NCBI RefSeq assembly: GCF_020886695.1
Contig: NZ_AP024485.1
Span: 3,539,001-3,603,000 of the forward strand
Length of the DNA: 64,000 nt
Source of the DNA: Pseudodesulfovibrio sediminis
GTDB lineage: Bacteria; Desulfobacterota; Desulfovibrionia; Desulfovibrionales; Desulfovibrionaceae
Direction: 5' to 3'
Shown here one piece after another: positions 32,982 through 42,062 of this stretch. Numbering within the stretch: the stretch's first letter is position 1; every line of letters starts with the position of its first letter. A program made the translations under genes and the position numbers. The notes beneath the pieces are model-generated. The model saw only the letters and a program-made list of their open reading frames with translations, was not told the origin of the DNA and searched no databases.

Positions 32982-33518
32982 ATGCGACGAATTCTATTTG
33001 CCATTGTATTGACCATGACCTTCATGACCGGTTCGGCCCTGGCCTCCGAGTATGAAGACATGGATCGTTGTCTGGGCAGGGCTGTTGTGGCCCGGCTTGT
33101 CTGCAAAGACGTTGATGACGTGCAGTTTGTCTCCAAGGTGCGGGACAATCTCTATTTGTTTTCAGTCTTTTATGCTCGGCAGGAAGCGCGTTTCATTGTC
33201 GGCGTCTCCAGTAAATCCATCCGGGTTCAAGGGCGTGAGTTTCTGAAACTGACCAAAACGATTCCATACAATTTTGATGACAATTCAAAATGCGGTGTGG
33301 CCACGTTTTCCTCTCCTGAATGTCCCACCTCGGCACCGATCGTCTGCTGCTCGGAAAAGACCGTGGAAGACAAGCTCGACGATAAATTCTGGGGCCGTCC
33401 GATTCCGGATTTGCTGGATGAGGATTTGAAAAAGGCGCTTGAGATGTACAAGGAAGAGCAGGAAGCCAACCCCGACGGAAAACCCGCCGAGGGAACAGAA
33501 GCGGCTCCTCAGCAATAA
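32982..33518 (+). CDS. Exported protein of unknown function
   Basis: The 178-residue protein has a signal peptide (about 1-21, cleavage after ALA). The mature part has six or more cysteines (for example CLGRAVVARLVC and CGVATFSSPEC, then IVCC), consistent with disulfides in the periplasm. The last ~30 residues are charged and low in complexity. I do not recognise the family. A strong terminator follows. Confidence 0.65.
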   Translation: MRRILFAIVLTMTFMTGSALASEYEDMDRCLGRAVVARLVCKDVDDVQFVSKVRDNLYLFSVFYARQEARFIVGVSSKSIRVQGREFLKLTKTIPYNFDDNSKCGVATFSSPECPTSAPIVCCSEKTVEDKLDDKFWGRPIPDLLDEDLKKALEMYKEEQEANPDGKPAEGTEAAPQQ

Positions 33519-33535
33519 CGAATACCAACAGCATT

Positions 33536-33568
33536 GATGAAGACCTCCACGTGGAGGTCTTTTTTTTG
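33536..33568 (+). terminator. Terminator after the exported protein gene
   Basis: AGACCTCCAC and GTGGAGGTCT form a perfect 10-base-pair stem followed by eight or more T. Confidence 0.9.
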
Positions 33569-33651
33569 CGCTTGTTTTACTGTGTTCGGGAAAAAATGGG
33601 GTTTCGGCCAGATCGTCGGGCCAGAGAGAGAATCAGACGTTGCCTGGGGAA

Positions 33652-33963
33652 TCAGACTCGCCTGAACCAGAGAAGAAGGCCAAGTATCCCTACTGTCGGG
33701 TACATGGGCCACCATGTGGTGAAGTAGGCACACCCGGCACCCACTCCCAGCAGTACCAGCACATAGGCCCACGCTTCCACCATTCGCATGAGCGCACGCC
33801 ATGAGTCCGTGGGAACCCCTTCATGCTGAAAATGCTCCAAGGGATGATGGCGAGCCTCTTCCGTCGGAGCAGCTTTGCGTGAAGACTGAAGCTTGTTGTT
33901 ACACTTGGAACAAAAGCGGGTTTCGTCGGAGTTTTGTTCTCCGCATTTGGTGCAGGTAATCAC
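33652..33963 (-). CDS. Zinc-ribbon membrane protein, unknown
   Basis: The protein starts with a zinc ribbon (CTKCGEQNSDETRFCSKC), has a polar linker and ends with two hydrophobic segments (about 60-80 and 85-100). Such zinc-ribbon/two-helix proteins are common and mostly uncharacterised. A GTG at 33963 puts the ribbon at the N-terminus as usual; a longer frame to a TTG at 34068 would add 35 low-complexity residues and overlap the divergent promoter region, so it is less likely. Divergent from the large unknown gene at 34097. Confidence 0.6.
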   Translation of the reverse strand: MITCTKCGEQNSDETRFCSKCNNKLQSSRKAAPTEEARHHPLEHFQHEGVPTDSWRALMRMVEAWAYVLVLLGVGAGCAYFTTWWPMYPTVGILGLLLWFRRV

Positions 33964-34096
33964 AGTGTCTTTATCGCTCGTGGGCGGTGCGAGGTCAAGG
34001 GGTGTGTAGGGGGTCGGGGGATATTTGTTTTGCAAAAAAAATAGAGTTGGCTTAGTATTTTGGACCAATTAACCGTATAAGGAAAGCTCATATACT

Positions 34097-35632
34097 ATGG
34101 CAGAAGAACCCTCCGGCAGCACCCGTCCAGGCAACGAACAGCGGCTCGCCGCCTACCAGAAAAAACTTCGAGCTCTCAAGGAACGTTCCTCCCTGCGGGA
34201 GAATACGGAACGTGAGCTGCTGCTTGAACTTTTGCACACAAACAGTAATGCGATTAGCGAATTTCCCATGATTCCTGCTCAGCAGAACAGTGTTGCCGAA
34301 CTGCTCGGCGATCGTATCGGCCATCCTGGATACGAATTCATCCACACACATATTGCCAATTTCATCACCCTGCTTGCCCACTATGAAAAAGCGGTTGGAG
34401 GCAAGGACGCGGATCGCACAGCCGAGTTGCAGGTTGATCTGCTCAATACGGAATCCGTGCTGATCAAGTGTGCGCAGGGCATCGTTTTCGGCATGGCCCT
34501 TATTACGGATAATTTTGAAGAAATAGTACTGAAGTATTTTGGTCGGACCGCATTGAAAGACTATAGCGGACTCATCGAAAAGCATGAGCTCAACGAACAG
34601 TTCTGGATCGCATTTGTGGAGCAGTTCATTGCAAGTCGAGTGTTGGAGGCGCACAAGGAAATCCTTGAAGGCGAGAAATATACCATCTCCAAGGAACGCA
34701 ATTTCGTGGTCATCCGTTTTCTGTTCGATGACATCCTGTCCAAGCTCAACCCCACGGATCAGGAAATCGAGAAAACGCGTATCCAGACGCGGTATATAGA
34801 GAGCCGAGCCTCCGAGGAAGGGCAGCGTCGTGCCAAGCTTGTTCAGGCCATGCTGGTTAAAGAGTTGTCGGATCTGGCCCAATTCAAGGAGTTGACGTCC
34901 GGCGAGTTTTTACAGGCCGCACGAATAACCTGCATTGATACCATCGGCCCTGAATTCGAGAAGAAGTATCTGAAGCGACAGGCAGAGCGCAAGGAAGATG
35001 GGCCGCGAAAGGATCGCGAGACGATCAAGAAGGAACAGGCTCAGTTCCGGTTCCTGGTGGATCAGCTGGTTGGAGTGGGCGTTGGCGCTTCCATAGCCGT
35101 CGGCAGGATCAGTGACTTCTTTTACAAGGCGCTGGAAGGCATCATCGGGGAGCAGATTAAAGGTATCCTGCCGTTCAAGGCGGATTTTTCCATGCCGGTA
35201 TTGGAGAAGATTCTATTTTTCCTTTTGGAGAATCATGCAATCCATATCCTTCGTGAGACCGGCAAGGAGGAGGGCGCCAAGGTACAGGTGAGGACCGGGC
35301 GCGCCCGGCGGGTTTCTCAGGCTGTTGTGGACGCATTGCCGAATATGTCCAAGATCCGCAAAAAACAATTTTTCGGCAACGATGTCACCCGCGAGGACAC
35401 GTTGTTGTTCAAGCCCAAGACGGCCAAGCAGGTGGCTGAGGTCATGTCCATGCTCAGCCTTGAACCGGAACTGCAGCAGCAGTTGAGCGTTTTGTGGAAG
35501 AGGGCCGTGTTTCGGGTGGACATCATGGTGTTGGTGAATCTGGAGCTGGTGGCAAAGACGTCTACCAACACGGCGGCAAAGCTCGCTGAAATACTGGATT
35601 TGTATCAGGTTTCAACATCTTCACAGAGATGA
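34097..35632 (+). CDS. Large soluble protein of unknown function
   Basis: The 511-residue protein is hydrophilic and mostly helical, with coiled-coil-like stretches near residues 14-45 and 245-330 and no signal peptide, membrane segment or enzyme motif I recognise. The last 110 residues include KIRKKQFFGNDVTREDTLLFKPKT and end in a Ser/Thr-rich tail. It is a single gene with a strong terminator and is divergent from the zinc-ribbon gene. Long, full-frame and with normal codon use, so it is surely real. Likely a lineage-restricted family. Confidence 0.7.
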   Translation: MAEEPSGSTRPGNEQRLAAYQKKLRALKERSSLRENTERELLLELLHTNSNAISEFPMIPAQQNSVAELLGDRIGHPGYEFIHTHIANFITLLAHYEKAVGGKDADRTAELQVDLLNTESVLIKCAQGIVFGMALITDNFEEIVLKYFGRTALKDYSGLIEKHELNEQFWIAFVEQFIASRVLEAHKEILEGEKYTISKERNFVVIRFLFDDILSKLNPTDQEIEKTRIQTRYIESRASEEGQRRAKLVQAMLVKELSDLAQFKELTSGEFLQAARITCIDTIGPEFEKKYLKRQAERKEDGPRKDRETIKKEQAQFRFLVDQLVGVGVGASIAVGRISDFFYKALEGIIGEQIKGILPFKADFSMPVLEKILFFLLENHAIHILRETGKEEGAKVQVRTGRARRVSQAVVDALPNMSKIRKKQFFGNDVTREDTLLFKPKTAKQVAEVMSMLSLEPELQQQLSVLWKRAVFRVDIMVLVNLELVAKTSTNTAAKLAEILDLYQVSTSSQR

Positions 35633-35653
35633 GTCCACCGGGAAAGTGCATGA

Positions 35654-35690
35654 AAAAGCCCCCTGTGCCTTGAGCGCAGGGGGCTTTCTT
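35654..35690. terminator. Bidirectional terminator between 34097 gene and purU
   Basis: AAAAAGCCCCCTG and CAGGGGGCTTTCTT form a stem between two convergent genes. Confidence 0.85.
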
Positions 35691-35706
35691 CGTTCGGGAG
35701 AATGGA

Positions 35707-36585
35707 TTAACGGCGAAAGACGATGGTCTTGTTGCCGTCCACAATGACCCTGTCTTCGAGGTGCCATTTAACGGCACGGGCAAGTACATGGCGTTCGATG
35801 TCGCCACCGAGTCGTTTAAGGTCGTCAATGTCGTGGCTGTGGGTGACGCGGATGACATCCTGTTCGATGATCGGGCCTTCATCCAGTTTTTCCGTGACGT
35901 AGTGGGCGGTCGCGCCGATGAGTTTCACTCCGCGCTGGTGCGCCCTGCGGTACGGGTCCGCGCCCACGAAGGCAGGGAGGAACGAGTGGTGGATGTTTAT
36001 GATCTTCCCCGTGTATTTGTTGACAAAGTCCGGTGTCAGAATCTGCATGTACCGGGCCAGAACAACAAGGTCGATGTTGCCATCCATGAGTTCGATCATG
36101 GTGTCCTCAGCTGCCACTTTGTCACGCAGTGTCGGTCCTACGGGAACGTGGTGGAAGGGAACGAAATTTTCAACGGATTCGCGCAGGTCGGGGTGGTTGG
36201 AAATGACCATGGAGATGTCGGCCTCCAGATCGCCTCGCTTCCAGCGCCACAGAAGTTCCATGAGCGCATGGTCCACCTTGGAGCAGAGAATGACCATCTT
36301 CTTGGGTTTCCAGACCGGATTCAGGCTCCAATCCATGACGAAATCCGTGGTCACTGTTTTTTCGAAATCAGCACGCAAGGCATCCAGTCCATCCATGGTC
36401 AGGCCAGGCAGAAAAAACTCATTACGCATGAAGAAGCGACCGCCTACCGGGTCGGTTGAATGCTGGTCCGAGTGAATGATGTTGGCGTTTTTCTTATGTA
36501 GATATCCGCTGACTGCGGCCACGATACCAGGTTGGTCCGGGCAGGTGATCAGCAGCCTGACAGTTGATTCTTTTGATTCGGTCAT
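35707..36585 (-). CDS. purU: Formyltetrahydrofolate deformylase
   Basis: The 292-residue enzyme hydrolyses 10-formyl-THF to formate and THF. It has an N-terminal ACT domain (about 8-90, [16 protein letters not shown]) and a formyltransferase-like domain with [22 protein letters not shown] containing the catalytic His, and [18 protein letters not shown] with the catalytic Asp. Length is typical. It balances folate one-carbon pools; formate is also an electron donor in these bacteria. Single gene. Confidence 0.95.
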   Translation of the reverse strand: MTESKESTVRLLITCPDQPGIVAAVSGYLHKKNANIIHSDQHSTDPVGGRFFMRNEFFLPGLTMDGLDALRADFEKTVTTDFVMDWSLNPVWKPKKMVILCSKVDHALMELLWRWKRGDLEADISMVISNHPDLRESVENFVPFHHVPVGPTLRDKVAAEDTMIELMDGNIDLVVLARYMQILTPDFVNKYTGKIINIHHSFLPAFVGADPYRRAHQRGVKLIGATAHYVTEKLDEGPIIEQDVIRVTHSHDIDDLKRLGGDIERHVLARAVKWHLEDRVIVDGNKTIVFRR

Positions 36586-36792
36586 GTCTGAATTCCTGAT
36601 GCTATGTGCGAGATTGAGTAAAAGCAGGGGTATGAGAACATATCCCGTGCACAGAGTTGGGCTTTAACGCAAAAGCCGGGCGAATAAAAGCCTTTTCCAT
36701 GTACGGAAAGGGTTGCCAGTGACGTCAGTGGCATTATATGGGTGTTCAATCTGTTGTTCGACACAAACGGAACGACATAAAGGAATCATTCT

Positions 36793-37416
36793 ATGTCTGA
36801 AAGAGCATTGAAGAAAGTTATGGATCATGCCTCTGCAGGGCTGGCAGCCCGCAAGGCCTTTTTTGATACAAAAGCGGAACTTATTGTCGAGATTGCCAGG
36901 GCCATGGCCGTGTGTCTCGCGGGTGGCGGCAAGGTCATGTTCTGCGGCAACGGAGGCTCTGCTGCCGACAGTCAACATCTGGCTGCCGAGTTTACCAATC
37001 GTTTCAAGTTGGAGCGTCCCCCGCTGCCGGGTTTGGCGCTGACCACCGATACGTCCGCGTTGACGGCTATCGGCAATGACTACAGTTTTGACGAGGTCTT
37101 TTCCAAGCAGCTTCTCGCCCTTGGGCGTCCCGGTGATATGCTGGTCGGCTTTTCCACTTCCGGTACGTCGACCAATGTGATTCGGGCCATGCGGGAAGCC
37201 AAGCGCAATGAGATCGTGACCGTGGGCATGACAGGACAATCCGGTGCCGAGATGGCTTCGGTTTCCGATTTTCTCGTTACCGTGCCTTCCGGCGACACGC
37301 CGGTCATTCAGGAGATCCACATTGCCGCAGGGCACATGATGTGTCATCTCGTGGATCATTTCCTGTTTGAGGCTGTTTCCGAGTTGACCCCGTATCTGCC
37401 GGATGCCGTGGGATAA
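36793..37416 (+). CDS. gmhA: Phosphoheptose isomerase GmhA
   Basis: The 207-residue SIS-domain enzyme converts sedoheptulose 7-phosphate to D-glycero-manno-heptose 7-phosphate for the lipopolysaccharide inner core. The motif CGNGGSAADSQHLAAEF and the SIS loop VGFSTSGTSTNVI are clear; the C-terminal IQEIHIAAGHMMCHLVD supplies the active-site His. Single gene with its own terminator. Confidence 0.95.
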   Translation: MSERALKKVMDHASAGLAARKAFFDTKAELIVEIARAMAVCLAGGGKVMFCGNGGSAADSQHLAAEFTNRFKLERPPLPGLALTTDTSALTAIGNDYSFDEVFSKQLLALGRPGDMLVGFSTSGTSTNVIRAMREAKRNEIVTVGMTGQSGAEMASVSDFLVTVPSGDTPVIQEIHIAAGHMMCHLVDHFLFEAVSELTPYLPDAVG

Positions 37417-37436
37417 GCTGGTATTGAAGCCAATAT

Positions 37437-37472
37437 AAAAGCCCCTGCGAGCGTCTCGCAGGGGCTTTTTTT
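37437..37472 (+). terminator. Terminator after gmhA
   Basis: AAAAGCCCCTGCGAG and CTCGCAGGGGCTTTT arms followed by further T; can serve the convergent gene at 37492 too. Confidence 0.9.
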
Positions 37473-37491
37473 GTCGTATGATATCGGGTGA

Positions 37492-37872
37492 TTAAAATGT
37501 TTCCCGTTTGATGCGAATGGTCAGCCCTTTTTTTTTAAGGCGTTCGGCAAGTATCTGGGCCCGTTCCAGAGAAGGGACTGTGCTTATGACCAGTTGGGCT
37601 ACGCCATCCTCATCCCAAACCCAGATGTTTTCCGGCAGCACGATACCAGCCAGTCTGGTTTCCCTGAGCAGGGCGTTTCTGGTTATATCCCGCTGCTCAA
37701 TGGATGACTCGTCCAGCATATCGCCACAGGCTAGGACCCACCACCCTCTGGGGCGGATTTTCGGGGTCGGGTTTTCTCCGAAGCTTCGAGCCGTTTCCGC
37801 AGCATGGGACTGACGCACTACTGCTGTCATACGGCGTATGCTTTCTTCTATTTGACTGATATTGCTTGACAT
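37492..37872 (-). CDS. Small protein of unknown function
   Basis: The 126-residue soluble protein has an N-terminal helical region, a central WWVLACGDMLDES segment and a C-terminal stretch (VISTVPSLERAQILAERLKKKGLTIRI) that resembles a SPOR-like beta-alpha-beta repeat. That likeness is weak and no signal peptide or membrane anchor is present, so I leave it unnamed. Single gene, convergent with gmhA. Confidence 0.55.
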   Translation of the reverse strand: MSSNISQIEESIRRMTAVVRQSHAAETARSFGENPTPKIRPRGWWVLACGDMLDESSIEQRDITRNALLRETRLAGIVLPENIWVWDEDGVAQLVISTVPSLERAQILAERLKKKGLTIRIKRETF

Positions 37873-38015
37873 TAATTATCTCTATCGTTTTTTTAGCGGG
37901 TATGTCCCATAAGAGCAATTTACCTTGGAGGCGGTGGAATGGCAAGAGGGATACTGTTGGATTCTGATTTTTTTCACACCCTTGCGGCATTGCGTACACA
38001 CATGTATTTATAGGT

Positions 38016-38438
38016 ATGGTTTATCTGTCGAGTTCACCCATCAAGCGCACTCGGGCGCAGAAAATCCTTCGACTCATTGTTGGAGTGATTGCCGTTTCAC
38101 TCATTCTGTGGGCTCTTTACTCCATTCCATACGATATCCTGCGCGAAGAGCGGGCCAGGTTATACGGTGAAATCGTGACGTCCGGTCAGGTCCTGGAGGT
38201 GCGGACAGATGTCACACCCCGATATCCCGAAGCCAGGCTTGTCATCCGATATACATACGTTGACCCGGATGGCTTTGCTCGTTTTGCTGAGGCTCGAATA
38301 CCTGATAGCCAATGGCAGAAGTTTCAGCCGGGGGCGGTTATCGAAGTTATCTACGGACGCACGCAACCCGCCCTGGTCAGAGTGCCGGGCGAAGTGGAAC
38401 CCCGGTTCCAGGTCTGGCTTCGAGAACTGATTAATTAA
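38016..38438 (+). CDS. DUF3592-like membrane protein
   Basis: The 140-residue protein has one transmembrane helix (about 17-38) followed by a small beta domain with the DUF3592 pattern: a G-x-V strand, RYTYVDPDG, then PDSQWQKFQPGAVIEVIYGRTQPALVRV. The function of this family is unknown. The last four bases overlap the convergent gene at 38435. Confidence 0.65.
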   Translation: MVYLSSSPIKRTRAQKILRLIVGVIAVSLILWALYSIPYDILREERARLYGEIVTSGQVLEVRTDVTPRYPEARLVIRYTYVDPDGFARFAEARIPDSQWQKFQPGAVIEVIYGRTQPALVRVPGEVEPRFQVWLRELIN

Positions 38439-39157
38439 CTGTATTGTTTAGGGAATTTTTCGCCCATCAGGTATTCCATGGCTTCGCGGTCTATGGTGCC
38501 GGAGGCGATGAAAAACTCCAACCCGACAATCATGGGGTGGTAGACGATGTCATGAGGCAATGCGTCGGCCTGACCATGGAAGAACCGTTCGGCGGGCACG
38601 GCTTCGTTGACCTCGATGAGATCATCCGCATGCAGGGCCGAAGGCAACACATGATCGAGTATCACCCCGCCGGGCAGGGTGGTCCAGAGATGGTACATGC
38701 CCATGTCTTCTTCTCCGGATTCGTTTTCCACCATCTTTTTGAAGTCTGTGGGCGTCACAGGCATACGCATCGTGCCGTTTATTGACACATTCCCCAACGT
38801 GATGAGGCCGCCGGGGATAAAGAATTTCTTGGTCAGCATATGAAACATGCCGAAATTAACGGACATGGCCTTGCCTGCGCGATCGGCAAACGGAATGTGT
38901 CCGGTTTCCTCCACGGCATTCAAGATGCTTTGGTCTATGGGAAAGGGTGTCTCGCACAATGTGTATTCGCCCAACCCCAGCTTTTTGGTTCGGGATGCGG
39001 CTGCCTTGAATTCTTTGAGGTAGTTCATGGAGAGGGTGGGTATCATTTCATCGGCCTGTTCGCAATCCTGCGCAACCGCCTTTTTTCTGTTGGCTATCGG
39101 GTGCTTACTCACCCGGCGTATCAGTGTGTTGTCTGTTGAACCGATATTGTTTTTCAT
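38435..39157 (-). CDS. Protein of unknown function (240 residues)
   Basis: The protein is soluble with no motif I know. A compact domain seems to run from about residue 40 to the end, including the segments MNYLKEFKAAASRTKKLGLG, FFIPGGLITLGNVSING and the conserved-looking HLWTTLPGGVILDHVLPSALH. The N-terminal ~40 residues look variable, and Met44 is an alternative start. Single gene between a DUF3592-like gene (convergent) and the non-coding stretch after nrdD. The full-length open frame and codon use support it. Confidence 0.6.
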   Translation of the reverse strand: MKNNIGSTDNTLIRRVSKHPIANRKKAVAQDCEQADEMIPTLSMNYLKEFKAAASRTKKLGLGEYTLCETPFPIDQSILNAVEETGHIPFADRAGKAMSVNFGMFHMLTKKFFIPGGLITLGNVSINGTMRMPVTPTDFKKMVENESGEEDMGMYHLWTTLPGGVILDHVLPSALHADDLIEVNEAVPAERFFHGQADALPHDIVYHPMIVGLEFFIASGTIDREAMEYLMGEKFPKQYS

Positions 39158-39287
39158 GCCATCCGGATGAAAGTCCGCCTTTTGACTTTTAGCCTCTTCT
39201 GGGTGGCAGGAGAGTAGGGGAAGAACATTCGCTGTCCTACTTCTTCACATTGGAGAAGACGCTGTGCGATCATATCGCCAAAGAGTA

Positions 39288-39321
39288 CAAGACCCGCGCC
39301 GGGAGGGGGCGACGGGTCTTG
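39288..39321 (-). terminator. Hairpin downstream of nrdD
   Basis: Perfect 9-base arms CAAGACCCG and CGGGTCTTG with a GC-rich 16-base loop lie 50 bases past the nrdD stop. The following T run on the minus strand is poor, so it may be a weak terminator or an mRNA-protecting hairpin. Confidence 0.5.
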
Positions 39322-39370
39322 CATTCCACTATCCTCAGGCTCCAATCCTCAAGGGAGCCTTCAGAACAAT

Positions 39371-41428
39371 CTAATTACAAAGGCAGTCACTGAATACGAC
39401 TCTGTCTGTGTATTCGGCCTGTTTGCCTTTGTTCCAGCGCGAAACCGGGCGATAGTACCCGACAATTCGGGTGTACACTTCGGCTTCGTTTCCGCAGGTT
39501 GGGCACTCGAAGTGTTCACCCAGAATGTACCCGTGCTCCTTGCAGATGGAGAAGGTGGGCGTAACCGAGACATAGGGAATCTTGGTTTTGGTGAACGCCT
39601 TGAGGATGAAGTTTCTCAGAGATGCCGGATCGGTGACCGCTTCACCCAGGAAGGTGTGGAACACGGTGCCGCCGGTGTAGAGCGGCTGAAGCTGGTTCTG
39701 GTGCTCCAGCGCGTACAGCACGTCTTCGGAGATGCCCACGGGCAACTGGGTTGAGTTGGTGTAGTATGGGGTGCCGTTGCCCTGCGTCTGGATATCGGCG
39801 TAAAGCGACTTGTCGATTTTGGCCAGGCGGTAGCTGGTGCCTTCGGCCGGAGTGGCTTCGAGGTTGTACAGAGAGCCTGTTTCTTCCTGAAAACGGGAAG
39901 TGACACGCCGCAGATGATTCAGGGTGCGGCGCATGAGACGAACGCCGCCTTCGGTTTCGATGCCTTTGCCGATGAGATTCAGACAGGCTTCGTGTCCTCC
40001 GAGCAGGCCGATGGTGGAGAAGTGCCCCTTGTACCCGTTTTTGAGGTACCGCTTGGACCACGGGAACATGCCCGCTTCGAGGTTGGCGTTGATCACTTTG
40101 CGCTTGTACTCAAGGGATTCCTTGGCCATCTCGGCATATTCTTCGACCAGCTCAAGGAACTCGTCTTCGGACTGGGCCAGGTAGGCGAGCTTGGGCAGGT
40201 TCAGGGTGACCACACCGATGGAACCGGTCAGGTCGCCCGCACCGAACAGACCGCCGGTCTTGGTACGCAGTTCGCGCAAGTCCATCTGGAGACGGCAGCA
40301 CATGGAGCGCACATCCTCGGGGTTGAGATCCGAGCTGATGAAGTTCTGGAAATAGGGCACGCCGTATTTGGCGGTGAGCTGCATCAGCTTGTCGCCGATC
40401 TCGGATTCCCAGGGGAAGTCTTCGGTGACGTTGTATGTCGGAATGGGGAACGAGAAGATGCGGTCTTGGTGATCGCCTTCAAGCATGACCTCTATATAGG
40501 CCTGGTTGATCATGTCCATCTCTTCCTGGAAATCACCATACGTCAGCTCATCGTCGTATTTTCCACCCATGATGATGGGTTCTTTCGCGATGTGCTTGGG
40601 CGCCACCAGGTCAAACGAGAGGTTGGTGAACGGAGACTGGCCGCCCCAGCGGGAAGTGGTGTTCAGGTTGAACACGAATTTCTGCATGCACTGGCGGACC
40701 TGCGAGTAATTCAGCCCGTCTTCCCTGATAAAGGGTGCCAGATACGTGTCCACGTTGTTGAATGCCTGAGCGCCGGCCCATTCATTCTGCAGTGTGCCCA
40801 GGAAGTTGTTCATCTGTCCGAGGGCGGTATCGAAATGCTTGGCAGGACCGGCAGAGGCGCGGCCTTCCAGGTTGAAGCCCTCCAGCAGCAGGTCGCGCAG
40901 GGACCAGCCCGCGCAGTATCCGGCCAGACCAAAGGAAAGATCATGTATATGGAAATAGCCGTGTTCGTGGGCAAGGCGAATTTCTTCGGGGTACTTTTCC
41001 AGAGCATAGCGTGCCTGTACAGTGCCGGAGAGGTGCAGCATGAGTCCCTGGAAGGAGTGGGTCATGTTGGCGTTTTCGTTCACACGCCAGTCCGCCTGAT
41101 CAAGGTAGGTGTCGATGACGTCCTTGATGTCGAGGTAGGCTTCTTTCTGGCTTCTGAGCTGACGGCGTTTTTCGCGGTAGAGTATGTACTTTTTGGCGAT
41201 ATCGTACTGGCGCGCCTCCATCAGCACCTGCTCGACCATGTTCTGGACGTGCTCCTGCTCAGGGATTTCCCGGTCGGAGAGTTTCTTTTCGACCTTGCGG
41301 GCAAGGCGTTTGCCAAGAAGCGGGTCTTTGATCCCGCTGGCGCTGAGGGCTTTGAAAATGGCTTGGGCGATGCGGTCAGTTGACCACGTTTCCAGCCGGC
41401 CGTCTCTCTTCATGATTTGGCTTGGCAT
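39371..41428 (-). CDS. nrdD: Anaerobic (class III) ribonucleoside-triphosphate reductase
   Basis: The 685-residue glycyl-radical enzyme makes dNTPs from NTPs without oxygen. It has an ATP-cone at the N-terminus (about 3-93; MKRDGRLETWSTDRIAQAI), the large barrel domain, and a C-terminal zinc-binding/radical segment: CKEHGYILGEHFECPTCG, then RIVGYYRPVSRWNKGKQAEY with the radical glycine. Both ends look complete. The start overlaps nrdG by 53 bases, so the two are tightly coupled. Confidence 0.96.
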   Translation of the reverse strand: MPSQIMKRDGRLETWSTDRIAQAIFKALSASGIKDPLLGKRLARKVEKKLSDREIPEQEHVQNMVEQVLMEARQYDIAKKYILYREKRRQLRSQKEAYLDIKDVIDTYLDQADWRVNENANMTHSFQGLMLHLSGTVQARYALEKYPEEIRLAHEHGYFHIHDLSFGLAGYCAGWSLRDLLLEGFNLEGRASAGPAKHFDTALGQMNNFLGTLQNEWAGAQAFNNVDTYLAPFIREDGLNYSQVRQCMQKFVFNLNTTSRWGGQSPFTNLSFDLVAPKHIAKEPIIMGGKYDDELTYGDFQEEMDMINQAYIEVMLEGDHQDRIFSFPIPTYNVTEDFPWESEIGDKLMQLTAKYGVPYFQNFISSDLNPEDVRSMCCRLQMDLRELRTKTGGLFGAGDLTGSIGVVTLNLPKLAYLAQSEDEFLELVEEYAEMAKESLEYKRKVINANLEAGMFPWSKRYLKNGYKGHFSTIGLLGGHEACLNLIGKGIETEGGVRLMRRTLNHLRRVTSRFQEETGSLYNLEATPAEGTSYRLAKIDKSLYADIQTQGNGTPYYTNSTQLPVGISEDVLYALEHQNQLQPLYTGGTVFHTFLGEAVTDPASLRNFILKAFTKTKIPYVSVTPTFSICKEHGYILGEHFECPTCGNEAEVYTRIVGYYRPVSRWNKGKQAEYTDRVVFSDCLCN

Positions 41429-42062
41429 GCTCCGGCTTCCTCCTTGGGGGTACGAATTTTTGGATTGTCAGCTCATATCCCAGAGGCAGATACGCTTGGG
41501 CAATGGCAAGGTCCTTATCTGTCAGGTCGGGAACCTGTGTTGTGCGGAAATAAAAGGCTTCGGGGTTGGCTTTGGCCAGTTCGAAAATGCGGGCGAGATT
41601 GGCTTGTGCCGCTATTTCGGAAACAGCATTGCCTGTCAGGGACGGATATTTGTACCACGGCCCCTTGATATCAACGGCGAACGCATCAACCAGCTTGTAC
41701 TCAAGGAGTTCCTTGATCACTTCCGGTCGCATGCCGTTGGTGTCCATCTTGATCGGCAGGCCGAATTTCTTGATCTCGAAAAGCAGTTCTGCCACTCCGG
41801 GGACGATGGTCGGTTCGCCACCCGTGACAGTTATCCCGTCCAGCCAACCTGCGCGGTCGCGGATGTAAGCCTTGATGCGAACGGGGTCCATGGGGGGCAG
41901 TGCGTTCATGTCCCAGGCGAGTTCGAAATTGTGACATGTCGGGCAGTGTAAGTTGCAGCCGCCAAGAAAGATGATGCAGGTGGATCGGCCAGGCCAATCG
42001 CAGAGACTCAGATTTTCAAAGCCGCGAACATAGTTCCAGACCCCTGCGGGTTCTTTTGACAT
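41376..42062 (-). CDS. nrdG: Anaerobic ribonucleotide reductase activating radical-SAM protein
   Basis: The 228-residue radical-SAM enzyme places the glycyl radical on NrdD. GCNLHCPTCHN contains the CxxxCxxC that binds the 4Fe-4S/SAM cluster, and TGGEPT is the SAM-binding GGE motif. It is of the longer PflA/NrdG-like type. The start at 42062 has GGGAG ten bases upstream and gives MSKEPAGVWNYVRGFENLSL. Its 3' end overlaps nrdD by 53 bases, an unusually long overlap. Confidence 0.92.
   Translation of the reverse strand: MSKEPAGVWNYVRGFENLSLCDWPGRSTCIIFLGGCNLHCPTCHNFELAWDMNALPPMDPVRIKAYIRDRAGWLDGITVTGGEPTIVPGVAELLFEIKKFGLPIKMDTNGMRPEVIKELLEYKLVDAFAVDIKGPWYKYPSLTGNAVSEIAAQANLARIFELAKANPEAFYFRTTQVPDLTDKDLAIAQAYLPLGYELTIQKFVPPRRKPEHAKPNHEERRPAGNVVN

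Noticed and set aside
39154-39345. 63-codon frame upstream of the 38435-39157 gene
   Set aside because: No ribosome-binding site, Pro-rich low-complexity start, overlaps a perfect hairpin after nrdD and shows no coding-like pattern.
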